A DNA stretch of 64,000 nt from Asterella californica (lineage: Eukaryota; Streptophyta; Marchantiopsida; Marchantiales; Aytoniaceae): contig JAYKYS010000006.1 in assembly GCA_036924285.1 (NCBI GenBank), forward strand, positions 21,612,001-21,676,000. Direction: 5' to 3'. A program made the translations under genes and the position numbers. The notes beneath the pieces are model-generated. The model searched no databases and was not told the DNA's origin. It worked only from the letters and a program-made list of their open reading frames with translations. Positions within the stretch are counted from its first letter, which is position 1, and every line of letters begins with the position of its first letter. This document shows positions 22,791 through 33,930 of this stretch, piece after piece.

Positions 22791-23685
22791 TTGGACTCGC
22801 AGAAAATGAGTGAGTTGCGTTTTCTTCGTGTCCAAAGTGGAAAGTTACCACTTTTCTTGCATGTCTTCATCCAGATGATTTTCTTTTCTACTTTTCAACA
22901 TATAAAATTTAAGTTGATTTGTCTTTTTTCTTTGAAAAGTTCTAATGTAAATTTTCTCGATATTTCTGCCCTTGGTTTTTTTTTTATTACACATCTTTGA
23001 ATAATATTCTCAAATTATTTATTCATATTAAAAGTCTTCTCTTCCTCTAAATTTGACTGGAACGAATAGTTAACATGAATTTTCACCTTCACTTCCCGGT
23101 TGTCTTTTCCTTTCTTACATCCAAAACCTCAAGAAGCAGCAAGACCGTTGTATAAATCCAACTAACTCTGAGCATTTTCACTTCACTTCTTCTACTTTGA
23201 ATATATGTATTCATTACATTCACAGTACTCTTGCCGTATTCCTCTTATCTCTGGATCAACTAAATATGCATGCTCGATTACTTTTTCAGAAATACAAGGA
23301 AAAAGATAAGCAGATAAATAATCAAAAAATTATACAATTTGGTTGGTTGGAGACGGGTGAGAGATGACTATTTCGGAACATACTTAAATAAAAAGTTTAC
23401 TACGTATGGGTACTAGGAGATAATAATATGTATAACATGGTACATATTGAAAACGGAAGGGAGCATGTCGGATCTTACAAGTAATCTAAAAAATCGTTCA
23501 GAACAGAATGAGAATGAAGTTAAAATAAAGTGTCTGAATTTATAAAAAATCTAAAAATAATTGTCTATTACTAACAGCATTACACCTGTTACAAGAGAAA
23601 AAAACCCATAAGCACAGGACCTACAAACACTCTAATGTCACCATAAAAAGGTCAGTCGAGGAGTCATCAATTACATTTAAATATC
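22791..23685. other. AT-rich interval without a supported gene
   Basis: Contains homopolymer T runs (about 22975-22985) and A-rich stretches. ATATGCATGCTCGATT at about 23263-23280 resembles the word that opens the body of the hairpin-ended repeat at 50 kb, so it may be a worn piece of that family. Nothing else is seen. Confidence 0.4.
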
Positions 23686-23787
23686 TTTAATTTACAGCCT
23701 AACCCCTCCACGAAGAAGGGTTAGGACATAAATTAATGGGTATGTATATTCCTCCTCTTCCGAACTTGGAAGAGGGTGAATATGCAG
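23686..23787. repeat. Double-hairpin repeat, copy 5 (best-formed)
   Basis: Hairpin 1 is 23698-23725 (CCTAACCC pairing with GGGTTAGG). The linker is ACATAAATTAATGGGTATG. Hairpin 2 is 23748-23781 (ATTCCTCCTCTTCC pairing with GGAAGAGGGTGAAT, one mismatch or bulge). TATGCAG follows at once. This copy shows the order of modules most clearly and lies beside the 3' side of the gypsy-2 fragment. Confidence 0.7.
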
Positions 23788-24004
23788 CTTCTAGGTTGTG
23801 AACTCGTCTGTTTCTTTTTATCCACCTCCTTACTATGATACACCATAGTAGCGTCAGCCTAAACCTGATTGACATCCGACAGTCATAAGAAGTCAGCAGA
23901 CCACAACTCCATCTTTAGACGAGCAGATTGGCCAGATCTACTCGGTTCCAGTGTCCTTAAAGGGCCTTTTTGCATGACTCTTCTGGCTCGATTCAATCCA
24001 CCGC

Positions 24005-24758
24005 TTAGTTGGAAGAGAGCACTACAGATTGTCGTCTCGTAAAGTATCTACGCAGTGGTTCCTGGAACTTGTATAATGCTAGATCATCCAAGAACTCCCA
24101 AGCTTCACTTACCAATCTCGGAACTCTACCTATCCAACGACATAGGTATTGAGTAACGGTTTCTCCAGCTTCATCTGGATTTGGTGATGCTCGATGATCT
24201 ACTATCTCAATCAACTCAAGATCGTCAGCTCTTGGTAATGCTTCTAACACTGGGTGGCATTTCTGATATCTTCCTAGCAACGATTCTAGTTCTTCGCGAA
24301 ATATTTTCAAGTTAGAAACATGAATGATGGGGTGATAATGCTTCATATAGGTCAAGGGACCTAACTTCTTCTCAATCAGGAATGGTCCTGCCCACTTTGG
24401 AAGAAGTTTCTTGGCTAAGTCCACCCCTGCTGGGATTCTGAAGTTCTTGGTCCGTAACCAAACTCTATGTCCTTCTTTCAAATTGTACGTCTTGTCTACC
24501 ACGGTTTGCATACTTGGCATACCGTTGTTGTGCCTTCTCCATGTGTTTCTTTGCCTCTTGAAACAAAGTTTCCTGAACGCGTATGAAAATCTCCAGATCT
24601 GGAGGATCCTGATTCGACCTTCCGATGTTTTCATGCCCCTTGGTAGCTAGAGCTATAGGAGTCCAAGGTGCATGAGAGCCTCGATAAACCACTTCAAATG
24701 GTTTAAATCCTGTACTCGAATGCTTGGTGTTGTTATATGTAAACTCCACCAAGTCCAA
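24005..24758 (-). pseudogene. gypsy-2 integrase C-terminus with chromodomain-like tail
   Basis: 24005-24634 carries the GPY/F-like module (LLPKWAGPFLIEKKLGPLTY in parts: KWAGPFLIEKKLG) followed by HVSNLKIF. The last 55 residues include YLCRWIGRVPRLVSEAWEFLDDL. The aromatic W-x(n)-W pattern (RWIG ... AWEF) fits a chromodomain, which in chromoviruses steers insertion to methylated histone H3. 24465-24758 is the preceding integrase part (FTYNNTKHSSTGFKPFE) in another frame. Confidence 0.7.
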
Positions 24759-24776
24759 GTGCTCGCTCCAATCACT

Positions 24777-25561
24777 CTAATCTCGCATCATATAGTTTCT
24801 CAACCCTTGCTCTACTATCTGTATCGTCCTTTCTGTCTGACCATCAGTTTCAGGATGATAAGAGGAACTGAACTTGAGGGTAGTTCCGAGTCTTTGAAAC
24901 AAACCTTTCCAGAACTCAATCAGAAAGCTCATATCCAAGTCTGAAACAATGTCTTTAGACATCCCGTGATACTTAAAAACATATCGAATGAATAGTTCAG
25001 CGGCACCTTTTGACGTCACTGCTTCTCTACAAAGGATGAGGTGAGCTTATTTGTTGAAACGATCTATGACAACTAACAACGCATTGAAACCTCTTGATTC
25101 GAGCAAACCAGTGCATAAGTCTATACTTATGCTCTCCCAAGGCTCATCAGGTATTGACAAAGGTCTCAGTAACTCTGCAGGTCTCCTTCGCTCCGTTAGT
25201 TGTTGTTGGTATGTCAAGCAAGTCTGCACGTACTTGACTACATCTTCCAACATGGTCGGCCAATAAAACTACTCTTTAACTCGTTACAACGTCTTATTCT
25301 GTCCCCATGTCCAGCTAGTTCACAATCATGGCATTCTTGCATGACTAGCGTCCTTAGTGATCCAGTTGGAACATACACTTTGGTTTGCTTGTAAAACCAA
25401 AGACCATTGCAGAATGAGAGATTACGTACCAATGGATCTCTCTCTCGCTGACTCGTCCAACCTTGAGCTTGAGGATCATCTGACAATGCCTGTCGGATTC
25501 GATCCAAAAGCTCTTCACTTGTGTCTTGAGTTGTTAATGCTTGGACACGTCTGCTTAGCAC
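24777..25561 (-). pseudogene. gypsy-2 integrase zinc site and catalytic core
   Basis: 25238-25561 contains the H-H part of the zinc site (HDCELAGHGDRI). The Cys pair reads CLTY in 25047-25253, so the second Cys is Tyr. The core follows: SIDLCTG with the first Asp, DIVSDLDMSF with the second Asp (24777-25019), and ETDGQTERTIQ with the Glu. All three catalytic acids are present, but the pieces sit in different frames. Confidence 0.8.
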
Positions 25562-25732
25562 ATCTGCTGGAATATTTTCCTTCTCTTTTTGATATCACCA
25601 TTCGATATCAAAACGTGCAAGCTCCACTTGCCACCTCTGTTGTTTACGTGACAAACGAGGTTTACTCTGAAAGTATGTATTGCCCTCGCAGTCCGTTACA
25701 ACAGTAACTTTACTTGGCAACAAATAATGCTC

Positions 25733-25954
25733 TCAACGTTTCAGACAGTGGACAACTGCAAACATCTCATGTTCATGAGAAGACCATTTTACCTCAGTTT
25801 CTGAAAACTTGTGACTCTCATAAGCCACTGGATGCTTTTCTTGCATCAACATTTCTCCAATGGCCCATTGAGAAGCATCTGTGTGAACCTCGAAAGGTTC
25901 TTCCATCTTTGAAAAAGCTAGCACGGGCATTTCTGTCAGTGCTTGTTTCAACAC
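25733..25954 (-). pseudogene. gypsy-2 RNase H domain
   Basis: Has the typical opening VHTDASQWAIGEML with catalytic Asp, then HPVAYESHKFSETEVKW and HEMFAVVHCLKR. It sits between RT and integrase, as expected for Ty3/gypsy. A stop near 25955 separates it from RT and another near 25733 from the connection to integrase. Confidence 0.85.
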
Positions 25955-26116
25955 TTGAAACGCTCTTTCAGCTCTTAGGTTTCAAATAACCTTGGAAGTC
26001 TTGCGCAATAAGCCGAACAAAGGTGCGACTTTATGCGCGAATTGATAAACAAAGCGCCGAAAGTATGTGGCTAACCCAAGAAAAGATCTGAGCTCATGAA
26101 CGCTCTCAGGTCTCTT

Positions 26117-27034
26117 TCATTCAACAATGGCTCGAATCTTAACCCTGTTAGGATGAATACCTTGCGCATCAATCAAACATCCTAGAAACACCACATTCTC
26201 TTGTTCAAAAGAACACTTGCTCTTCTTGAGATAGAGTTGATGTCCTTCTAGACACTTAAACATTGTTTCAACATCTGCTAGATATTGATCCCAAGTGGAT
26301 GAGAAGATGATAATATCATCTAAGTACACGATAACTCTCTCATCCAAGAGATCTCTGAAGATCTCATTCATCAACCTGCAAAAAGTACCAGGTGAATTGG
26401 ACAATCCAAACGACAACACTGTATACTCAAACAAGCCATACCTCGTCCTTACAACCGTCTTCTCTTCCTCTCCTTCTTTGATCCGGATTTGATGATATCC
26501 AGAACAAATATCCAACTTGGTAAAGTACTTTCTTGTGACCAATCGATCGGTGGTTTCATCCATGAGAGGAAGAGGATACTTGTCCTTGACAGTAATCTTA
26601 TTGAGTGCACGATAGTCTGCACACATGCGAATACCATCATCTTTCTTGACCACGAACAACACCGGAGTAGCATAAGATGATATACTGGGCCGTAAGATAC
26701 CCTGAGCTACCAACTCTTTCAACTGAGTCTTAAGCTCTGTGAGCTCATCAAACGACATGCGTCTTGATGGCACTACAATAGATGTAGATCCAGGAACCAG
26801 ATCAATAGCATGATCCAAGGCTCTCCTCGGAGGAAGTCCTGTTGGTAACTGGTCCGGCATTATGTGAGGATATCTCTCAATCAGTGCTTGCATATCTTGA
26901 TGTATGGGAAGAGCAACAACACGTTCTTCCTCATACGTCTCCACCTTGGGTTTAGACATCACTGCAATCCAAGCTTCGTCTACTGAGTTGATCTGCTTTC
27001 CAAACTGTCTGGCTGTGCAGATCTGAAATGTCAC
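26117..27034 (-). pseudogene. gypsy-2 reverse transcriptase
   Basis: A 305-residue open frame covering nearly the whole RT. It shows GSTSIVVPSRRMSFDELTEL, seen in parts, then RMCADYRALNKITVKDKYPLP. TKLDICSGYHQIRIKEGEEEKT carries the first Asp and VIVYLDDIIIFS is the YLDD box with the catalytic Asp pair. It reads through the thumb to CLIDAQGIHP. The catalytic residues are all present. The frame ends at 26117, short of RNase H. Confidence 0.88.
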
Positions 27035-27134
27035 CTTGGCTCTCGTTGGAACCTACGAGCAGCATGGTTTGGCTCCTTGGGTCTCTCTTTGATGATCAAA
27101 GGATGTGGTTGATCCAAGCCCCATCGATCCATGA

Positions 27135-27329
27135 CTATGACATTCCCTTCTTGCACACTAGCTTTGCCTTGGTTTCTTGCAACCAAGACCAGGACAAGAT
27201 ACCCTCCATTGTGTCACCTAAGTTCATAACTAGGAATTCATGCTTCTTGGTTACCCCTCCAACAGTAATAAGAACACTCATGAGCTTTTCTGTAACAGTT
27301 ATGCTACCTTGCACAAACCTTACCAACAA
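27135..27329 (-). pseudogene. gypsy-2 protease C-terminal fragment
   Basis: A short frame just upstream of RT reads like the end of a gypsy protease: VTEKLMSVLITVGGV, then HEFLVMNLGDTMEGILSWSWL, where homologues have a GMDWL-like block. The active-site DSG lies upstream and is missing. Marks the 5' limit of the surviving gypsy-2 sequence. Confidence 0.6.
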
Positions 27330-27377
27330 GGGCTCATGATCTTGATTCTAGTCACTCCTAAAATTCTCTTCCAAGTC

Positions 27378-27467
27378 AATGTCCTAGTGAGGGTGTATAT
27401 TCACCCATGTACATGGGGTATAATTTAGAGCTAACCCTTTTCTTAGAAAGGGTTAGCTCTAAATTAT
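27378..27467. repeat. Double-hairpin repeat, copy 6 (inverted relative to copy 5)
   Basis: Hairpin 1 is a perfect 21-bp stem, 27420-27440 with 27447-27467, loop TCTTAG; its core is CTAACCCTTT. The small hairpin GGGTGTATATTCACCC (about 27390-27405) stands on the gypsy-2 side, followed by CATGTACATGG. Read on the minus strand the order equals that of copy 5, so the two copies face each other around gypsy-2. Confidence 0.7.
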
Positions 27468-28204
27468 AGCCTCAATGATCTACTTGATTCATGACAGAAA
27501 TCGACTTATACTCAGATAGTTTCAGGTGTGGTCACAGTGTTTATGGGTTTATGACTTTTTCAAAAGGCCATGTGTTTCTTTCTCCTATGAGATGTTCAAA
27601 TTAAATTTTTTAAATATAGTATTTTAAACATAGTATTTTAAATTTAGATATTTGTCGTTTAAGTATTTGACGTGTTCAACCAGACGCGTATATATTCCTT
27701 CACTGAGTGTATATTTAAATTTTACAGTGCACCCCCACCCCAAAAAACTGCATCTCAAAATCAAATGTCCTAGCTGGCGTGCAATCCCCTTTGCAAACAG
27801 CCGGTCTTTTACCATTCTTGTCTTTTTTTCTTTTTATTGTACAAGTCCGTGAGGCAGGATATTTACCTCCTCCATCGCAAAGAAAGAGAAAAAGACAAGC
27901 AAAAATATAGTGTTAAATTTTATCTGAATGGCTCTCTGTGCATCATGACTTTGGAAATGATCATATAAAAAAAATTCATTATATGCCGTAAGCAAAGTTT
28001 AACATGCGACATGTTGACATGCGTAATAGAACACAGTTGACAGGATATTTGAATTTAAAGTACTAAATATAAAGTGTAAATTTAAATATTTATGTAAATA
28101 AATTCTGGAGTGAATGTGACTTGTAAATATAGTAAGTTGAAACGTCATTCCTTCTACTATAAACACAAGTGCCCTCCACGAATAAAAACAATTCATTTTG
28201 ATAC
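27468..28204. other. AT-rich interval, nothing recognised
   Basis: Low-GC DNA with several ATTTAAAT words; no coding frame or RNA gene is supported. Confidence 0.5.
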
Positions 28205-28305
28205 ATGTTAATTGATGAGCTAAGGAAGAGTTAAGGTCAAGAATTAATGAGCATGCAACTACCTTCTCCATTTTAACGTGGAGGAGGTGATTTATGCATG
28301 CCTCC
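28205..28305. repeat. Double-hairpin repeat, copy 7
   Basis: A worn hairpin 1 arm (GAGTTAAGG) precedes AAGAATTAATGAGCATGC. Hairpin 2 then pairs ACCTTCTCCA (28261-28270) with TGGAGGAGGT (28279-28288), one mismatch, and ATTTATGCATGCC follows. Same module order as copy 5. Confidence 0.65.
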
Positions 28306-29489
28306 CCACTCAATCTATAGCGCTCGCAATGATTTCATGAATATTCTTTTTCTTCCTTCTTTGACTCTTTTACTTTTTCTATTAGGGTGGTACACTTCTT
28401 CACAGATTACTAGATCCACAGGAAATTAATTTTTTATTTTATTCTGCAGGGTCTATTTAAAGTGCATAATTTAACCAGGACTACTGCGATATAAGTAGTA
28501 GTAGTTAGTAAGTTGGACTGCATTTATTAAATGGTTATAATTATGCAAGTGGGGAGACGTGCAAGCTTTAGAATAGGGTTAAGCAAAACCATACTTAAAA
28601 GAAATACTTGTAATGTCATACCTATAGTAAACAACATTCAGTTCTAATAGGATAGTTGAATTTATTTGTTACGATAAAAGAAAAAGATTATCCTCGATCA
28701 GATTATAGCCATTAGCAGCAACAAAATTTATCCTCGAGCAGAATATTGGCGTTCAAAAGATTTTGATGTACTCCACTATCTATCCCTGAAATGGGTTTTT
28801 TTTCTCAAAACTACAAGCAGTAAAGAACTTAGATTTAGCAACAGTTATTATCATTATTTAAAACTTGAGTGTAAGAATTCGAAACACAAGTAAAATCATC
28901 CTATAATATTAAATAATATTTTAATATAGTCTTTAAAATTCTAGATGAGAAACATGCTTGTGTTAGATATTTTGAGATATTGATGGTTATGTAGTTCATT
29001 ATATCATATAATTACATAAGATCTCACAACATATATATCAGATAACAGTATGATTTCTTATCATATAGCATTATTCTTTATTCTTCACAACTAGAATAAT
29101 CACGTATATCAACCAAAATAGTAAACTAGAACCTATCCATAAAATATTTCTTACACCTCTTTTGACTTTTGAAAATTTTCAGTCAAGTTTAGTTTCAACC
29201 ATCTTCTAAAGAGGCCCTGTCAACAAAAATCACATGTCCTCTCTACCTCTCGCTATCTTTCTTCTTGTAACTGTTATATTCCTTTATTGTTACCGAGAAA
29301 ATGCTAATAAGAAAAATGTTAACATTTGAGATTATAAATTTGATGTGCAGCTTTGGAATAAAAAGCTTTTAAGTTAAAAATATGGATTGGATAATTTTAT
29401 CAATATATGAAGTGAACCAATCAATTTGGCTGATAGTCCTATTTTGCATTATCTCTGTAAATTCGTCCCCCACGTATATATCTTTATTA
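28306..29489. other. AT-rich interval before the MULE, nothing recognised
   Basis: No coding frame, RNA gene or repeat copy could be supported here. Confidence 0.5.
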
Positions 29490-29498
29490 TGTATTATA
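29490..29498. repeat. Target-site duplication, left (TGTATTATA)
   Basis: Nine bases identical to 34041-34049, directly outside the inverted repeats. Nine bp is the usual duplication length for Mutator-like elements. Confidence 0.9.
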
Positions 29499-29608
29499 CA
29501 GTTTTTTGCTTGAACGGACCCCGTATTCGGTATTCTACCTCGAACAGGCCCGTGACCGGACGAGTTTGCTTGAACGGGCTCATGACTGATACAAGAAGTA
29601 AAAATCTG
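29499..29608. repeat. MULE left terminal inverted repeat
   Basis: Matches the reverse complement of 33931-34040 with about a dozen differences; shared words include GCTTGAACGGACCCCGTATT, AACAGGCCCGTGACCGGA and CTCATGACTG. The outermost bases read CAGTTTTTTGC here and CCGTCTTTTGC in the other end. Confidence 0.9.
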
Positions 29609-29912
29609 TTGTGGCGACTGAGAGAGTACAATCCAGGTTTTTGCGACACAGTGAGATCCAAGTTGACATTTCGTGTAGTTTTAGAATCTTTTTACGCAGG
29701 AGTAGATCTCTGATTAGCTTTCCGTCAGACTGTAGAAAGTGGCAGGGTGTTCAAATTATGATTGAATAGATCTGCGTCTGAATAGACATAGTCTTGAGTT
29801 TGGACAGGAGAGTGTAATTGTAACTATGGAGAGCATAGAAGACAACTGTTATGATGGTCTTTGAGAATGATCCAACACCACAAGCGATGACTCCGATCGT
29901 CTTTATTTCCCA

Positions 29913-32520
29913 GTGGAGAACGAACCGATATGGATTGCATCAGATTCGTCATCAGATCAACCAGAAGTACATGATTCATTTTCAAGGTCTCGTGATAACA
30001 CAAACAGCGATGGTAGAGGTGGAGGTATTTTCACTATCGATTTTGAAGGACTGTCATGGGAAGCAGTAAAGCTTACAGCGGCTCGAATAAAGCTTCATGA
30101 ACGTTTTGAATCTTTTGAAGATTTCGAGTTTGCGTTGAATTGTTTGTCTGTGGTTAATGGACGTGCCTGTCAGAAAGTGAAATCTAAAGCTTTTTGCAAA
30201 GTTCGTGTCTGCCGGTATGGTGTCACAATGAGGAGCAAAAAATTGATCTAGGACCCAATGACCCCCAGTAGCAGTTGTAGTGGCTTGAATGGTACTATAG
30301 CTCGTACATTTCACGAATTCATTCAGAATGTTCCACTTTTAGCTACACAAAATCGATCGAATGAATGTGGTGGAAAAAGAGAAGGTCACAACGTCGAGCA
30401 GTTCAACAGGATGCTGCTGAACATGGAGCTTGTGGCCAACAGCAGAGGTTATTAAGCGCTGGAAGAAGAACTTTTCATAAAAGTGGAGTTCCTTCGGAGA
30501 CACACACCAAAATTATGAAGTGTTCATTTCGTGTACGGGCTCAAAAGAGTGGAGGAACAAGCATAATGTGTATCATCATTTGTGATACTGAACATACTTG
30601 TCCGGAGAATGTTCACAAATGGAGAGCACCGCAGATAATGCAAAATGGTTAGTTACAATCCTCTCGCATCGAGTCGCTGTGAACCATAATGTGTCAGTGC
30701 GAGACTTGGTAGAGGAGTTTCGAGGATCTTATCATAAAAAAAGTAACTATTTCTAGCTTTGGCGAATGCGAGAGCATGCTAGAGATAGCTTGCAAGACAA
30801 TGGAGTGACTTCTTTCCATTTTATTCCTACTTTATGTAGAAAAATTCATGAGATAGATCATGCTGCAGTGGTAGATTGTGGAACATGAGATCACAATAGA
30901 ATGTTTAGGCATGCTTTTATTTGTCCGTCTGCTTGTCGTGGAGTGCTAAACTATTGTCAGAAAGTCATAGCGCTCGATGCCTGTCACTCGAAGAACAGAA
31001 AATACCCATGTCAGCTCTTATGTGCATCTGTACTTGATGGAAATAATCAAGCGATTATTTAGCTTACGCGGTAGCTCCGGAGGAAAGCACATCAACTTGG
31101 AGTTGGTTCTGCAGTTGCTCAGTATTGCTATTCATGGTATCTTATCTCCTGCCATTGTTATGATTTCGGATCGTCAAAAGGGCTTGGACAATGCTGTGAG
31201 TGATGTATTCCCGAGCAAATGCCATGCGTATTATGCGCATCACATTTGTCAGAATTTGCGTGCGAGATTTGGACGTGATGTCGAGAAGTCTTTTCTTGCC
31301 CTCTTGTATTGTAGAACGATAGACATGTAAGAATGAACACATGTCTTTCAGTTCACTTTAAGTCAAATTGTCTCTTAGAAGACGTAGCAAGCATATCTGT
31401 GATGTCTTCTTTCAGTTGGTTGCTTTCTCAGTCTACTTTCAAAAGCTCACAGTTTGAGCAGGTAATGAGCTCCATTGAGCAGTTCGGTGAGAAGGGAAAG
31501 ACAATGACCGAATACATGAGAGGAATCAAACTAGAATGCTACAGCCGTGCGATGTTTCCCCTTCCTCGGTACGAGAAAGTGACATCTAATCTTGCTGAAT
31601 CGGTGAATCACGCCATTAAACCTATTCGGCAGAATGCACCATTTCGAATTCTTGTTGACATGTGGTATTATATAATGACGTCTTTTTCTCAAGGAAGACA
31701 AGTGATGGAACGTTACACAGGTCAGTTCACTCCTTTTGCAAGGGCTCGCTTCCAGGAGAATGAAAAGGGATACGAGCAATTTATTTGTGATATATCAGGA
31801 CCTGCTCAAGCTAGTATTAGAACTCCTCACGGCAAGAACTTTGTGGTTAAACATTCAGTTAATGGAACATCCGGCGAGTGTTCATGTTTCGAATATCAAG
31901 ATATGGTATGGATGTGTACCCATGCCATTGCTTGGGATCGAGAGATAGGTGAAGACTCCAGCCAAAAGTTTGACTTTATTTGGTTCAATAGTTCACTAAA
32001 TGCAATTTATAGGCAAACATCCATTCCTGCCTTTGTTTTGGAGGACTTCGATCAATCGTTTGTATGTCGAGCACCTCCTGTTGCAGTTAAGCGTGGAAGA
32101 CATCGCATGATGCGCATACCGAGTTGTGGAGGCGTTAGATGCACGATAGAGGAGGTTGAAGCAAATGAGATGGGTTTGGAGTTTCCTATATCTGATCTAC
32201 CTTTCGATCTGTTGCCTAGAGAACAAACGGCGGTCTCATCCAGTCAGTCTATAGGTCGTGGAAGGGATAAACGAGGTGTGAAAACGACTTCTCGATCCAA
32301 CATTCGATGCGGTCTTTGTCATGCTGAGGGGCACAACCGGCGAACATGTCCAAAGCAAGTAGACATCACTTCGTTCGGTGCAGAAACCATCGATCTCAAT
32401 TTTCAGCAACACAACATTTTACCCACTCCTGGACATCTTAATCGAACTACAACAGACATATGCGTGACTGATAGCTCATCTGATTCTAATTGTAGTGATG
32501 ATGTGTTAGACGAAGAATGA
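29913..32520 (+). pseudogene. MULE transposase, broken by stops and frameshifts
   Basis: Blocks in order. N-terminal acidic region (29913-30251). Zinc-ribbon-like DNA-binding module CSFRVRAQ ... CDTEHTC (about 30510-30600). MULE DDE core with the first Asp in ALDACHSKN (about 30970), the second in VMISDRQKG (about 31160) and the Glu in SNLAESVNHAIK (about 31600). SWIM zinc finger C-x-C-x9-C-x-H (C183, C185, C195 and H197 of the last frame). CCHC knuckle CGLCHAEGHNRRTC (C326 to C339). The last 395 codons (31333-32520) are open. Upstream there are TAG at 30754-30756, TGA at 30886-30888 and shifts near 30610, 31060 and 31090. The transposase cuts and pastes the element; this copy is inactive. 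Confidence 0.88.
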
Positions 32521-32808
32521 GTTTTTCTGCACTTGAGTTCGAAAGGTTCACGGTTCAGTTCTCTCCGCTTATGTACTTTTCATGTTTTAATGATCCGAAC
32601 GTGGTTGTGGATCATTGAATGTAGTAATAAAAGAATTTTCACTGAGTCTACGTGGTAAACTGTTGCAAAATTTGTTCATAGTCAGTTGTCAGATTCTTTA
32701 GGGTTTGTAATCTTCAACTTTTTCCTTGCAGGTCAAATTGTGAAGCTCATGTCGTGACCGTGTTTAGCTCTTTGAGGTTCTAATTTTATTTATGCTCAGT
32801 TCAGCTCT

Positions 32809-33276
32809 ATGGCAATTCCTGTCCAGTTCAGAACTTTGCAGCAGTTTGAAGATGAAGTCCGAGGTGGAAATCTGAGAACACGCTTTTGGGTTAAATATGG
32901 TATAGTACGGGTTGTTCGAAACATGACTGGGGACTTGACTTATCCTGCTTGCAAAAATTGTCACAAGACCATCGGACATGCCGTTCAAACTCTTGATCTT
33001 TTCACGCCGGCTCCATCTTCTACGCAATGTTGTGCTTTTCCTAAACCTTCGATCGCATGACGCTTCCACGTTGCTCTTATGGATCAATCGGTGAAACATG
33101 TGTCTAGAGAGCGCTGTCCACTTTTCACAGTTTGGCAGGCTGGAGATATCTTGCTGGGAGGGAAGAGCCCCACGGAATGCATGCTCTTGTCTTCTGCCGA
33201 ACAGTCACAACTCGTCGAGACATCGATTTTCAGTGTGGGTGTTTGGGACTTGGAAGTTGGTTGGTTTGAATCGTAA
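32809..33276 (+). pseudogene. MULE-borne RPA1-like zinc/OB-fold protein, one internal stop
   Basis: One frame of 155 codons with ATG at 32809, interrupted by a single TGA at 33058-33060. The first half has FWVKYGIVRVVRNMTGDLTY followed by YPACKNCHKTI, the C-x2-C part of a zinc ribbon. Just before the stop, CCAFPKPSIA may hold the second Cys pair. After the stop come RFHVALMDQS, LFTVWQAGDILLG and SPTECMLL. This series (zinc ribbon, a beta strand with a D-x-S/T turn, then an F-x-x-x-x-x-IL-G element) is the layout of the third ssDNA-binding OB fold of RPA1. The stop stands where the family usually has an aromatic residue, so TGG to TGA is likely. RPA-like genes are known on Helitrons; I know of none on MULEs. 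The assignment is by eye and moderate. Confidence 0.5.
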
Positions 33277-33353
33277 GAACTTCTGAATGCATAGTTTTTA
33301 CAGCTCATGCACCAGGATCAGTTTACAACTCTTTTTACATCGACCTTCCTAAC

Positions 33354-33620
33354 ATGGAACGACTATGGACCCAACTCGACGAAACTCATCTTGACCAGTC
33401 TCAAAATACAGTTGATAATGTTAGTTCGCGACGACGTGAATTGCTAGATTCTGTTTCAGAGCTTCAGAGTTTGAAGAATGTGTTAGATGATTTGTGTAAA
33501 TCATCTGATAGTCTGTTGCAAGACACTCAGGTTCTTAGGGAGGAAGTTCATAGTGTTCGTGCCAAATTGGATACAGTTCATGCGCAGTTCAAGAATTTCA
33601 CAAGTGTTCTTGATCAATGA
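33354..33620 (+). CDS. MULE-borne small coiled-coil protein, unknown
   Basis: Intact 88-codon frame with ATG at 33354 and TGA at 33618, the last coding block inside the MULE. Almost the whole chain fits heptads (LLDSVSELQSLKNVLDDLC in parts, then LLQDTQVLREEVHSV and LDTVHAQF), so a dimeric coiled coil is likely. No catalytic or DNA-binding motif is seen. It could be a third element gene or an exon of the preceding one. The frame differs from that of the RPA-like block. Confidence 0.5.
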   Translation: MERLWTQLDETHLDQSQNTVDNVSSRRRELLDSVSELQSLKNVLDDLCKSSDSLLQDTQVLREEVHSVRAKLDTVHAQFKNFTSVLDQ

Positions 33621-33930
33621 ATGAGCGCATTACTTTTTTATAACGGACGTTCTCGACTTATCATAATGCAAAGAGAAGTTTTCTGTGGTGAGCCGTTCAT
33701 TGCTAGTGATGAATCTGCCACGGTTTTTGGATCAATTTAGAACTCACGCTTTGTTCATAAGCTTTCGCTCTTGGATTCTAACGCCTGAAAGCTCATTGGA
33801 TTCCAACGCCTTACTGTTTGATGATCATACTCTCTGTTCTGTCGTTTGGTTCTCAGATCGAGTTCATAGCTGTCGGCAATAACAACTATGAACTCAATCT
33901 GAAAATAAGAATCTAAACATGAACCCATGT

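Larger units (their letters stand above)
24005..27329 (-). mobile_element. Ty3/gypsy fragment with chromodomain-like tail (gypsy-2), no LTRs seen
   Basis: Minus-strand pol fragment: protease end (27135-27329), RT (26117-27034), RNase H (25733-25954), integrase (24465-25561) and a chromodomain-like tail (24005-24200). Gag and LTRs were not found. The fragment lies between two hairpin repeats at 23.7 and 27.4 kb. The order RT-RH-IN-chromodomain is that of plant chromoviruses. Its frames are less broken than those of gypsy-1 but still interrupted. Confidence 0.8.
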
